Assembly (NCBI RefSeq): GCF_025790165.1
Contig: NZ_CP094970.1
Coordinates: 2,294,001 to 2,358,000 of the forward strand
Direction of reading: 5' to 3'
From: Solicola gregarius
GTDB lineage: Bacteria; Actinomycetota; Actinomycetes; Propionibacteriales; Nocardioidaceae
Length of the DNA stretch: 64,000 bases
The notes under the pieces are model-generated. The model had not been told where the DNA came from and searched no databases. It was given only the letters and a program-made list of their open reading frames with translations. Below are positions 42,390 through 49,573 of this stretch, in pieces; the first letter of the stretch is position 1, and every line of letters begins with the position of its first letter. The position numbers and the translations under genes were made by a program.

Positions 42390-43625
42390 TCAGCCGACCA
42401 GCCGGTCGCTGACGACGGTGCCGCCCTTGATGATCGCGCGTACGTTCTGCTCCGGCTCGGCGAGCACCTCGGCGTCGGTGAGCGGGTCGCCGTCGACGAC
42501 CAGCAGGTCTGCGTGTGCCCCGGGTGTGACGGTGCCGATCTCGCCCTCGAGGCCCAGCAGCCTTGCTGCATTGACGGTTGCCGACTTGAGGACCTCTGCG
42601 GCGGGCTGCACTCGGCCGCGGATGCGGAACTCCTCGCTCTGATGCACGTGCATGTCGCCGAGCAGGTCGGTGCCGAACACCACCGAGACTCCCCCGCGCC
42701 AGGCGCGTTCGAGTGCGGTCAACCCCGCGTCGCGTACGTCGGCGACCTTCGCCTGGCTGGCAGGCGGAAGGCCCGCGGCCGCACCTTCGCGCGCGAGGAA
42801 CTCGTACGTCACGAGGGTGGGCACGAGGTACGCGTCGTGCTCGGCGAACAGCGCGACGCTCTCGTCGTCGATCAGATTGCCGTGCTCGATGCAACGGACG
42901 CCGAGTCGCAGGCCGCGGTTGACGGCGCGCGCGGTGTACGCGTGGCCGGTCACGTAACGGTTGGCGGCAGCGGCCTCCTCGACCGCAGCGAGGATCTCGG
43001 TGTCGCTGAACTGCGTCGAGTCGACGCGGTCGGTCGGCGAGGCAACGCCTCCGGACAGCATGATCTTGATGTGGTGGGCGCCGGTACGCAGCTGGTTGCG
43101 GGCGTTGCGGCGTACCTCGTCGACACCGTCGCAGACGACGCCGAGACCTGGGCAGCACTGGTGGTCGTCGAGCGCCGAGCGCCCCGGACCGCGCAGGTCG
43201 GCGTGCCCGCCGGTCTGCGACAGCGCCTTGCCGCCGAAGACGACCCGCGGCCCACGTACGAGGCCCTCGTCGACCGCCGCGGCCAGTCCGTAGTCGGCGC
43301 CGCCGACATCGCGGACCGTGGTGAAGCCGCGCGACAGCATGCCGTCGAGGATGCGCATCGTCTTGGCGGCAACGTAGTTCGGCGACCACTCGATCATGGC
43401 ACCGAGGTCGGCGGTCGCGGCGGTGACATGGACGTGCGCGTCGACGAGGCCGGGTACGAGGGTGCGCCCACCTGCGTCGAGAACCTCGACTCCCGCTGGC
43501 TCGATCTCGCTGCCGCCGATCGCCTCGATCCGCCCGTCGGTGACGAGCACGCGGCGGTCGGGCACGAGCGTCTCGTTGGCGACGTCGCACACGGTGGCAT
43601 CGGTGACGAGGAGGCGGTCGGGCAT
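42390..43625 (-). CDS. Metal-dependent amidohydrolase
   Basis: A 411-residue paralogue of the gene downstream. LVPGLVDAHVHV (HxH), HHIKIMLSGGV (carboxylated Lys), VTGHAYTARA, IEHGNLID and VVFGTDLLGD form the metal-binding set. An internal stretch DLRGPGRSALDDHQCCPGLG has a Cys pair not seen in the paralogue. AGGAG precedes ATG 43625. It faces the divergent rpiR-type regulator, and the operator at 43709-43720 lies between the two. Confidence 0.9.
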   Translation of the reverse strand: MPDRLLVTDATVCDVANETLVPDRRVLVTDGRIEAIGGSEIEPAGVEVLDAGGRTLVPGLVDAHVHVTAATADLGAMIEWSPNYVAAKTMRILDGMLSRGFTTVRDVGGADYGLAAAVDEGLVRGPRVVFGGKALSQTGGHADLRGPGRSALDDHQCCPGLGVVCDGVDEVRRNARNQLRTGAHHIKIMLSGGVASPTDRVDSTQFSDTEILAAVEEAAAANRYVTGHAYTARAVNRGLRLGVRCIEHGNLIDDESVALFAEHDAYLVPTLVTYEFLAREGAAAGLPPASQAKVADVRDAGLTALERAWRGGVSVVFGTDLLGDMHVHQSEEFRIRGRVQPAAEVLKSATVNAARLLGLEGEIGTVTPGAHADLLVVDGDPLTDAEVLAEPEQNVRAIIKGGTVVSDRLVG

Positions 43626-43708
43626 GGGGTGTTCTCCTAGACGCGGGCGCGTTGACGGTGGCTCCGGGCCGTTCGCACGACAGACTGTCACTGCACCCAA
43701 TGCGAAGT

Positions 43709-43720
43709 CAATGTTCATTG
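43709..43720. promoter_or_regulatory. Palindrome, probable RpiR-type operator (site 1)
   Basis: CAATG TT CATTG is a perfect palindrome in the region between the amidohydrolase operon and the rpiR-type gene. A closely related word occurs upstream of the symporter gene (44646-44657), which links both to one regulator. Confidence 0.65.
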
Positions 43721-43761
43721 CGTATGCTGCGTGTACGCACTACTTGTTGCGAGGGATGATC

Positions 43762-44607
43762 GTGGCTCGACTACCGGACTGGGCGCGCGAGCGGCTCGAG
43801 GGGGGACGCGTCGGTCCCGGTGCTGCGCGGGTCATCGAGATCCTCGAGCTGCAGCCGCAGCTCGCGTCGTACGCCTCCACCGCGGAGATCGCGGAGCGCG
43901 CGGGCGTCAACATCGCGACGGTCGTACGCACGGCGCAGGCCCTCGGCTTCAGCGGGTGGTCCGAGCTGCGGCAGGAGATCCGCAGCCGGTACCTCGCGTC
44001 GCTCTCGGCCGTTCAGGTGCTGAGCGAACATCAGGCTCCGGGCGCCAGCCGCACGCGCGACGCCGTACGTCAGGACCTCGCGAACCTCGAGGCGCTCGCG
44101 AACACGATCGACCAGCAACAGATCTCGACCATTGCGCAGGTGATCGCCGACGCGGACCGCACGGTCGTGATCGGCAGCGGCAGCTTCATCTCGCCGGGGC
44201 TCCAGTTGTCGCACGGAGGCCAGACGATGGGCCTCGATGTCCGGTTCGGACGTGGCGGTGGGACCACCCTGTTCAACGAGGTCAGCCTGTTGGGGCAAGG
44301 CGATGTCGTTGTCGCGTTCAGCTTCTGGTGGCTGGCGAAGGAGGTACTCGAGGCGGCGCGCGTGGCGGCCGACGCGGGTGCGACCGTCATCCTGCTCACC
44401 GACCGGCGATCGACGCGGTTCAGCGAGCTCGCCGATCACGCGTTGATCGTGCCGAGTGAGGGTGCCGGGACGTTCCCGTCGATGACGGGCGCGATGACCG
44501 TCATCAACTGCGTGCTCGCGGAGATCGCCGAGTACGCGGAGCCACGTGTGCGCGAGGCGATCGTCCGCGCCGAGGCCGTCTGGCGGGCCAACGACCTGTT
44601 CGACTGA
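43762..44607 (+). CDS. MurR/RpiR-family transcriptional regulator
   Basis: A 281-residue regulator: an N-terminal HTH_6 domain (about 1-75, YASTAEIAERAGVNIATVVR, ALGFSGWSELRQEI) and a SIS sugar-phosphate-binding-like domain (about 120-250, TVVIGSGSFISPGLQLSHG, DVVVAFSFWWLAKEVLEAAR, VILLTDRR). GTG 43762 is preferred: GAGGG lies six bases before it, while ATG 43756 would abut it. It probably controls itself, the divergent amidohydrolases and the downstream symporter. Confidence 0.87.
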   Translation: MARLPDWARERLEGGRVGPGAARVIEILELQPQLASYASTAEIAERAGVNIATVVRTAQALGFSGWSELRQEIRSRYLASLSAVQVLSEHQAPGASRTRDAVRQDLANLEALANTIDQQQISTIAQVIADADRTVVIGSGSFISPGLQLSHGGQTMGLDVRFGRGGGTTLFNEVSLLGQGDVVVAFSFWWLAKEVLEAARVAADAGATVILLTDRRSTRFSELADHALIVPSEGAGTFPSMTGAMTVINCVLAEIAEYAEPRVREAIVRAEAVWRANDLFD

Positions 44608-44645
44608 ACGCCTCGGCGGTTCGTCTCAGGATCAGAGACTCTACG

Positions 44646-44657
44646 CAACGTTCATTG
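44646..44657. promoter_or_regulatory. Palindrome, probable RpiR-type operator (site 2)
   Basis: CAACG TT CATTG is one base from the perfect palindrome at 43709-43720 and is followed by ACGTA, as site 1 is followed by CGTA. It lies 65 bases upstream of the symporter ATG. Confidence 0.6.
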
Positions 44658-44721
44658 ACGTATCGCTCACGAAGCAGCAAGCATTGCGTACCACATCGGG
44701 GGTGACCCACCGGAGGCACGA

Positions 44722-46149
44722 ATGCAGACGGTCCACATCTCCATCCTGATCGCGTACCTGGCCGTCATGGTGGCCGTCGGCGCCTGGTTCAGCAGACGCC
44801 GGCACGTCAGCTCGGGCGACGACTTCATGTTCGCGGGGCGGTCGCTGCCCAAGCCGGTGCTGATCGGTACGTTGCTCGCCACCTGGGTGGGGTCCGGCAC
44901 GATCATCGGCGGGGCCAACTTCGCGTACACGTACGGCCCGCTCGCGTCGATCTTCTTCCTGGCCGGTACGCCGATGGGGATCCTGGCGCTCTACTACGTG
45001 TCGCGCAAGGTGCGCTCGGCGTCGCGGTACACGGTGCCCGAGCTGCTCGAGGCGCGGTTCGGGCTTGCGGCGCGGATGATCGCCGCGGGGATCACGCTGC
45101 TCGCGTACACCGGCATCGTCGCGTACCAGTTCACCGGCGGCGGCTACATCATCAGCATGATCACGTCGCTCTCCACGGGAGAAGGCACGCTGCTCGTCGC
45201 CGCTCTCGTCACGTTCCTCGCGATCGGCGGCGGCCTGTTCTCGGTTGCGTGGACCGACTTCCTCTCGGCACTGGTCATCGTGTTCGGGCTCGTCGTCGCG
45301 ATCCCGTTGGTCATCGGAGACGATGTCGGGGGCTTCGGCGCGTACTGGAACGACCTCCCGGAGACCTCGACGACCTGGTCCGGTGGGCTCAGCGGTCTGG
45401 AGCTGCTCGGGTACTTCCTGCCGCTGTTCCTGCTCATTCTCGCCGACCAGAACATGTACCAGCGGCTCACCGCCGCGCAGGACGAGGGCACCGCCCGCAG
45501 CTCGACCGCGGGGTTCTTCTTCAGCAGCTTCCTGGTCACGGTGCCGGTTGCGCTGCTCGGGTCGGCCGCGGTGATCCTGATGCCGAACATCAATCCCGAC
45601 ACGGCGATCCTGTCACTGGCCTCGGAGCACTACCTGCCGGCGGTGATCGGTGGCCTGGTGCTCGCGGGTGCGCTTGCGTTCATCGTCACGACCGGGTCGT
45701 CGTTCCTGCTCTCGGGCGCGAGCAACGTGGTGTACGACGGGTTCGCGCGGTTCTCGAAGACGGAGCTCCCGGACGCGAGCCGGTTGCGCATCCACCGGGT
45801 CACGGTGCTGGCGATCGCCGCGACCGCGTACGTACTCGGCAAGTTCTTCCCATCGGTGCTCGAGCTGCAGCTGTACTCGTACACCGTCTACGGCGTCGCG
45901 TTGGCGCCGCCGGTGCTGGCCGTGCTGCTGTGGAAGCGCGCGACGCGTGCGGGCGCCCTCACCTGCATGATTCTCGGCACCGTCGTGACGATCACCTGGG
46001 AGGAGCTCGACCAGCCGCTCGACGTCAACTCCGTGCTGATCTCGCTTCCGGTCGCGCTCGTCTCCCTGGTCGGCGTCAGCCTGCTCACCAAGCCGTCCGA
46101 CCCGCTGGAGGCGTCGGTCGAAGACTCCGCACCGGGAGCGAGATCGTGA
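44722..46149 (+). CDS. Sodium:solute symporter (SSS family)
   Basis: A 475-residue membrane protein with about thirteen helices. It starts with a typical SSS pattern (ILIAYLAVMVAVGAWFSRR, then DDFMFAGRSLPKPVLIGTLL, ATWVGSGTIIGGANFAY), and residues in helix 8 (FIVTTGSSFLLSGASNVVYD) match the sodium-binding region. Substrate is unknown; the setting beside two amidohydrolases points to an amide or peptide-like compound. The stop overlaps the HAD gene (GTGA). Confidence 0.88.
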   Translation: MQTVHISILIAYLAVMVAVGAWFSRRRHVSSGDDFMFAGRSLPKPVLIGTLLATWVGSGTIIGGANFAYTYGPLASIFFLAGTPMGILALYYVSRKVRSASRYTVPELLEARFGLAARMIAAGITLLAYTGIVAYQFTGGGYIISMITSLSTGEGTLLVAALVTFLAIGGGLFSVAWTDFLSALVIVFGLVVAIPLVIGDDVGGFGAYWNDLPETSTTWSGGLSGLELLGYFLPLFLLILADQNMYQRLTAAQDEGTARSSTAGFFFSSFLVTVPVALLGSAAVILMPNINPDTAILSLASEHYLPAVIGGLVLAGALAFIVTTGSSFLLSGASNVVYDGFARFSKTELPDASRLRIHRVTVLAIAATAYVLGKFFPSVLELQLYSYTVYGVALAPPVLAVLLWKRATRAGALTCMILGTVVTITWEELDQPLDVNSVLISLPVALVSLVGVSLLTKPSDPLEASVEDSAPGARS

Positions 46150-46871
46150 ACCTCGCCGACTACGACGCCCTCAGCTTCGACTGCTACGGCACGTTGATCG
46201 ACTGGGAGGCCGGCATGGGCGCCGTGCTCGACGCGTGGGCGCGCGATGTCGAGGTCGAGCTCGACCGTGAGTCGCTGCTCACCGCGTACGCCGACCACGA
46301 GGCGAGGACCCTCCGTGAGTCGCCGGCGATGCTCTACCCGACGGCGTTGGCGACGAGCATGCGGGCGCTCGGCAGCGAGCTCGGCGCCCCGGTTTCGGAC
46401 ACGTGGGCGGCAAGGTTCGGTGCGTCGGTGCCCGACTGGCCGGCCTTCCCCGACTCACATGATGCGCTCGTACGACTGGGTGAGCGGTTCTCGCTGATCA
46501 TCTTGTCGAACGTCGACCGAGCCGGCTTCGAGGGCTCGCGTCGGCGGCTCGACGTCATTTTCGATCACGTGATCACGGCGCAGGACGTCGGCTCGTACAA
46601 GCCATCGCCGCGCAACTTCGACGCGCTCGAGCAGTTGCGCGTACGCGAGGGCATCGGCGAGGGGCGGTTGCTGCACGTCGCGCAGAGCCTGTTCCACGAC
46701 CACGTTCCGGTCAAGCGGATCGGACTGTCGTCGGTGTGGATCAACCGACGCCACGACCGGCCGGGCTGGGGTGCGACGCCCGACCCGGACGCGGAGGCGC
46801 ATCCGGACTGGGAGTTCCCGAGCATGGCGGCGTTCGTGGACGCCGTCGACGAGGCGGCGGCCAACAAATAG
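46146..46871 (+). CDS. HAD-superfamily hydrolase, haloacid dehalogenase type II-like
   Basis: A 241-residue HAD enzyme. ALSFDCYGTLIDW has the nucleophile Asp; FSLIILSNVDRAGF carries the motif II Ser; SYKPSPRNF supplies the motif III Lys. The fourth acidic motif of phosphatases is replaced by LLHVAQSLFHDHVPVK, as in the dehalogenase-like type II group. Its GTG overlaps the symporter stop, so it is the last gene of that operon. The stop codon lies inside the 16-bp inverted repeat at 46864-46909. Confidence 0.87.
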   Translation: MNLADYDALSFDCYGTLIDWEAGMGAVLDAWARDVEVELDRESLLTAYADHEARTLRESPAMLYPTALATSMRALGSELGAPVSDTWAARFGASVPDWPAFPDSHDALVRLGERFSLIILSNVDRAGFEGSRRRLDVIFDHVITAQDVGSYKPSPRNFDALEQLRVREGIGEGRLLHVAQSLFHDHVPVKRIGLSSVWINRRHDRPGWGATPDPDAEAHPDWEFPSMAAFVDAVDEAAANK

Positions 46872-46909
46872 ACATTTGTTACGCCAGGGCATGACAAATG
46901 TCTATTTGT
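46864..46909. terminator. Perfect 16-bp A/T-rich inverted repeat between convergent genes
   Basis: ACAAATAGACATTTGT (46864-46879) and its exact complement (46894-46909) are separated by 14 bases. It contains the stop codon of the HAD gene and ends four bases before that of upp. Position suggests a bidirectional terminator, but the low-GC stem without a T run is unusual. Confidence 0.6.
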
Positions 46910-46913
46910 CGGG

Positions 46914-47555
46914 TCAGTCGACGACGCCGTAGAGCCGGTCGCCCGCGTCGCCGAGGCCGGGCACGATATAGCCGACCTCGTTGAGCTTGTCGTCGAGGGC
47001 GGCGGTGACCAGGGTGACCGGGACGTTGATGCCGCCGAGGTCGGTCTCGACCCGGGCGATGCCCTCGGGCGCCGCGAGCAGGCAGACGGCGGTGATGTCG
47101 TTGGCCCCGCGCTCGACCAGGAAGTCGATCGCTGCCGACAGCGTGCCGCCGGTCGCGAGCATCGGGTCGAGCAGGTAGCACTGGCGGCCTGCCAGATCGT
47201 CGGGCAGGCGCTCGGCGTACGTCGACGCCTCCAGCGTCTCCTCGTTGCGGATCATCCCGAGGAAGCCGACCTCCGCCGTCGGGAGCAGCCGCTGCATGCC
47301 CTCGAGCATGCCGAGTCCGGCGCGCAGGATCGGTACGACGAGCGGCTTCGGGCTGGACAGCCGGACACCGTCGGCCGGTGAGACGGGAGTCTCGACGCGT
47401 ACCGGCTCGGTGCGCACGTCACGCGTGGCCTCGTACGCGAGCAGGGTGACGAGCTCCTCGGTCAGACGGCGAAACGTCGGGGAGTCGGTGTTGATGTCGC
47501 GCAACGCGGTCAGCTTGTGCGAGATCAACGGGTGGTCGGCGACATGGATGCGCAT
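46914..47555 (-). CDS. upp: Uracil phosphoribosyltransferase
   Basis: A 213-residue enzyme that makes UMP from uracil and PRPP. It begins [16 protein letters not shown], contains [23 protein letters not shown] and the PRPP loop [16 protein letters not shown], and ends [14 protein letters not shown], all standard Upp motifs. It is divergent from the tRNA deaminase-associated gene. Confidence 0.97.
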   Translation of the reverse strand: MRIHVADHPLISHKLTALRDINTDSPTFRRLTEELVTLLAYEATRDVRTEPVRVETPVSPADGVRLSSPKPLVVPILRAGLGMLEGMQRLLPTAEVGFLGMIRNEETLEASTYAERLPDDLAGRQCYLLDPMLATGGTLSAAIDFLVERGANDITAVCLLAAPEGIARVETDLGGINVPVTLVTAALDDKLNEVGYIVPGLGDAGDRLYGVVD

Positions 47556-47652
47556 GCGCGAAGACTACTTGGAAATGTACTACCAACCTGCTTCCCGGTC
47601 TGTCACGATCTAGGCGTGGGCCCAACGGGCCCGGGTAATCACGGAGGATCGC

Positions 47653-48132
47653 ATGGCCGACGACTCGGTCGACTTCGCCGTCGTCGCGTACCGCGAAGAG
47701 GGCATCTGGCAGCTAGCGACGCTGCCGCGGGCCGTTGGCGAAGACATCGACGATCTGATCACCGCGCTCCGTCCCTGGCCCGGTGACGCCGGCGTGCTCG
47801 GCCTCGTCTCGGTCGACGAAGACTTCTTCGTGCTGGTACGCGTGGCCGGTGACGACGTACGCGTGTTCCTGAGCGACGTCACGGCGGTGACAGAGTGGCC
47901 GCTCGCGAGCAGTATCGCCGAGTACCTCGACCTGCCCGATCCCGATGACGACGAGGAACCCCAGCCCGCCGGCGACTCCGACGTGGTCCAGGAGTTCGGC
48001 ATGACCGCGGTCGATCTCGCCGTGCTGTGCGACGACGACGAGCTCTATCCCGACGAGATGCTGTCCGACGTCGCCGAGCGGCTCGGGTTCGGTGCGCAGC
48101 TCGCGTCGATCGTCGAGGCCGCCAAGGCATGA
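47653..48132 (+). CDS. tRNA adenosine deaminase-associated protein
   Basis: A 159-residue acidic protein found in actinobacteria directly upstream of tadA. It starts DSVDFAVVAYREEGIWQL and contains GDDVRVFLSDVTAVTEWPLA and an acidic linker DPDDDEEPQPAGD. No enzymatic motif is seen. GGAGG precedes ATG 47653. Its stop overlaps the tadA ATG, so the two are coupled. Confidence 0.9.
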   Translation: MADDSVDFAVVAYREEGIWQLATLPRAVGEDIDDLITALRPWPGDAGVLGLVSVDEDFFVLVRVAGDDVRVFLSDVTAVTEWPLASSIAEYLDLPDPDDDEEPQPAGDSDVVQEFGMTAVDLAVLCDDDELYPDEMLSDVAERLGFGAQLASIVEAAKA

Positions 48133-48593
48133 GTGGCGCCGCCTGGGCCGATCCGATGCGTGCCGCGCTCGATGAGGCCGCCGCAGCGCGCGCGTCGGCG
48201 GACGTACCCGTCGGTGCGGTTGTGGTCGACGCGGCAGGAGACGTCATCGGGCGCGGACGCAACACCCGTGAGCGTGACCACGATCCGTTCGGGCATGCGG
48301 AGATGGTCGCCCTGCGCGACGCCGCGGCCGCCGCGCACACCTGGCGGATGGACGACTTCACACTGGTCGTGACGCTCGAGCCCTGCACGATGTGCGCGGG
48401 CGCGCTGGTCTCCGCGCGGGTCGGCCGCCTGGTGTTCGGTGCCTTCGACCCGAAGGCGGGTGCGGTCGGCTCGTTGTGGGACGTCGTCCGCGACCGCCGG
48501 CTCAACCATCGTCCGGAGGTCATCTCCGGGGTGCTCGCGGACGAGTCCGGCGACCTTCTGCGTGACTTCTTCGCGCAGCGGCGTACGGACTGA
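48129..48593 (+). CDS. tadA: tRNA(Arg) adenosine-34 deaminase
   Basis: A 154-residue zinc deaminase that converts A34 to inosine in tRNA-Arg(ACG). HAEMVAL supplies His and the proton-shuttle Glu, and PCTMCAGAL the two zinc cysteines; VPVGAVVVDAAGDVIGRG is the usual N-terminal strand. Its start overlaps the associated-protein gene (ATGA). Confidence 0.95.
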   Translation: MSGAAWADPMRAALDEAAAARASADVPVGAVVVDAAGDVIGRGRNTRERDHDPFGHAEMVALRDAAAAAHTWRMDDFTLVVTLEPCTMCAGALVSARVGRLVFGAFDPKAGAVGSLWDVVRDRRLNHRPEVISGVLADESGDLLRDFFAQRRTD

Positions 48594-48605
48594 CCGCGCT
48601 CGTCC

Positions 48606-48629
48606 GTTTACCATGTAAACATGGTAAAC
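48606..48629. promoter_or_regulatory. Perfect 10-bp-arm palindrome downstream of tadA
   Basis: GTTTACCATG, TAAA and CATGGTAAAC form a 24-bp palindrome 12 bases after the tadA stop. It looks like a TetR-type operator more than a terminator, since it lacks a T run and has low GC. No regulator gene lies next to it. Confidence 0.5.
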
Positions 48630-48756
48630 GTACGCGTTGCACAGCGAATTCACCACGCAAGGCGGACCGATTCCGTGCAGAGTGCGCGCCCTCGGGTACG
48701 GCGGCCGGCCGGAGCCGAGATGCGATCGCCGTAAGCGATCTAGTACTCTCGTCGGC

Positions 48757-48844
48757 GGTAGCGTGTCCGAGCGGCCTAAGGAGCACGCCTCGAAAGCGTG
48801 TGAGGGGTAACCCCCCTCCGTGGGTTCAAATCCCACCGCTACCG
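48757..48844 (+). tRNA. tRNA-Ser(CGA)
   Basis: The acceptor stem GGTAGCG pairs with CGCTACC. The anticodon stem CACGC/GCGTG encloses CTCGAAA, giving anticodon CGA (reads UCG). A long variable arm and the T-loop GGTTCAAAT identify a serine tRNA. CCA is not encoded: the bases after discriminator G48844 are CGC. Confidence 0.97.
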
Positions 48845-48851
48845 CGCTATC

Positions 48852-48897
48852 GATCCGGTGGCACGCCCGAGTGAAGCGAGTGGTGTGCCACCGGATC
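48852..48897. terminator. Hairpin after tRNA-Ser(CGA)
   Basis: GATCCGGTGGCAC (48852-48864) pairs perfectly with 48885-48897, 13 bp with a 20-nt loop, starting eight bases after the tRNA. Likely the transcript end. Confidence 0.75.
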
Positions 48898-48957
48898 CAT
48901 AATTTGGGTACCGCGGGATTTGGGAGGAGGCTCGCGAGGGACGAGCGAGCCGACGGT

Positions 48958-48974
48958 TCCCACCGCTACCGCGC
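48958..48974. repeat. Partial copy of the tRNA-Ser(CGA) 3' end
   Basis: TCCCACCGCTACCGCGC repeats 48831-48847 exactly, at a distance of 127 bases, and with a 4-base gap the similarity extends into the T arm (GGTTC). It resembles the att-like scar left by elements that integrate into tRNA 3' ends, though only about 110 bases lie between. Confidence 0.7.
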
Positions 48975-48979
48975 ATGGG

Positions 48980-49016
48980 CAAGGTGGCGCATCCGAGCCG
49001 ATGATGCGCCACCTTG
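48980..49016. terminator. Perfect 14-bp hairpin
   Basis: CAAGGTGGCGCATC (48980-48993) pairs perfectly with 49003-49016 across a 9-nt loop. It lies between the tRNA region and the convergent gene at 49061 and probably ends transcription of the latter. Confidence 0.75.
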
Positions 49017-49060
49017 TCTCTATGTATCTGGCGTCCGGTGATTCGAGCCCGGGGACGGCC

Positions 49061-49405
49061 TCAGTAGTCCGTCTCGGCCATGTCCTCCGCGCGGCGCGCG
49101 CTCATCAGCGACCAGGTGTCGACGCGGGCAGTGGCGTCGGTGAGCGACAGCTCGGACGTACGCTGCAGCAGGGTGACGGCCTCGGCCTTGCGACCCTCGT
49201 CGACCATGCGGTGCACCTCGAGCATCGCTTCCTCGGTGTGCGGTTCCAGCCGTGACGCGGGGCGGCGTCGCCGTCGTTCGACGCGCTCGATGACGTTGCC
49301 CGACGCGTTCGGTTCTTGGCGAGAACTGCGTCGTGTCGTGACGATGACGTACGTGAGCCCGAGTGCGATACCTACGAGAATTGCGAATGCCCAGCTTGGA
49401 AACAC
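49061..49405 (-). CDS. Small membrane-anchored protein of unknown function
   Basis: A 114-residue protein with one N-terminal transmembrane helix (WAFAILVGIALGLTYVIVTT), a basic linker rich in Arg, and a soluble helical end (EEAMLEVHRMVDEGRKAEAV, TLLQRTSELSLTDATARVD). The soluble part resembles a ribosomal L7/L12-like C-terminal helix pair seen in small actinobacterial proteins. No function is known. Confidence 0.7.
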   Translation of the reverse strand: MFPSWAFAILVGIALGLTYVIVTTRRSSRQEPNASGNVIERVERRRRRPASRLEPHTEEAMLEVHRMVDEGRKAEAVTLLQRTSELSLTDATARVDTWSLMSARRAEDMAETDY

Positions 49406-49559
49406 CGGGCCGACTTTACCCGAAATTCACCGTCTGACCAGCGGCGATGTGGATTCGGGCCGGACCGTTACCGTATGTGATCGTCGGGCCGGTTCGCGGC
49501 GCTGGATGTGCACGGAGCGTGCGGACCGCGTTTCGCTCGTCGGTTCGCCATGAGGTATG

Positions 49560-49573
49560 CGAACATGTGTTCG
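49560..49573. promoter_or_regulatory. LexA SOS box overlapping the dinB start
   Basis: CGAACA TG TGTTCG is a perfect dyad matching the actinobacterial/Gram-positive LexA consensus CGAAC-N4-GTTCG. Its last base is the first base of the GTG start codon of dinB. A -10-like TATGCG lies at 49556-49561, so LexA would block it directly. Confidence 0.9.

Noticed and set aside
41200-43590. One long minus-strand frame that could be read as a double amidohydrolase
   Set aside because: The two enzymes are in different frames; the upstream half of the long frame is Arg-rich shadow text, and GTG 42387 follows directly after the first gene's stop.
48621-48734. A 37-codon frame starting inside the palindrome after tadA
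   Set aside because: Arg-rich, no ribosome binding site, and the ATG is part of a dyad; probably chance.
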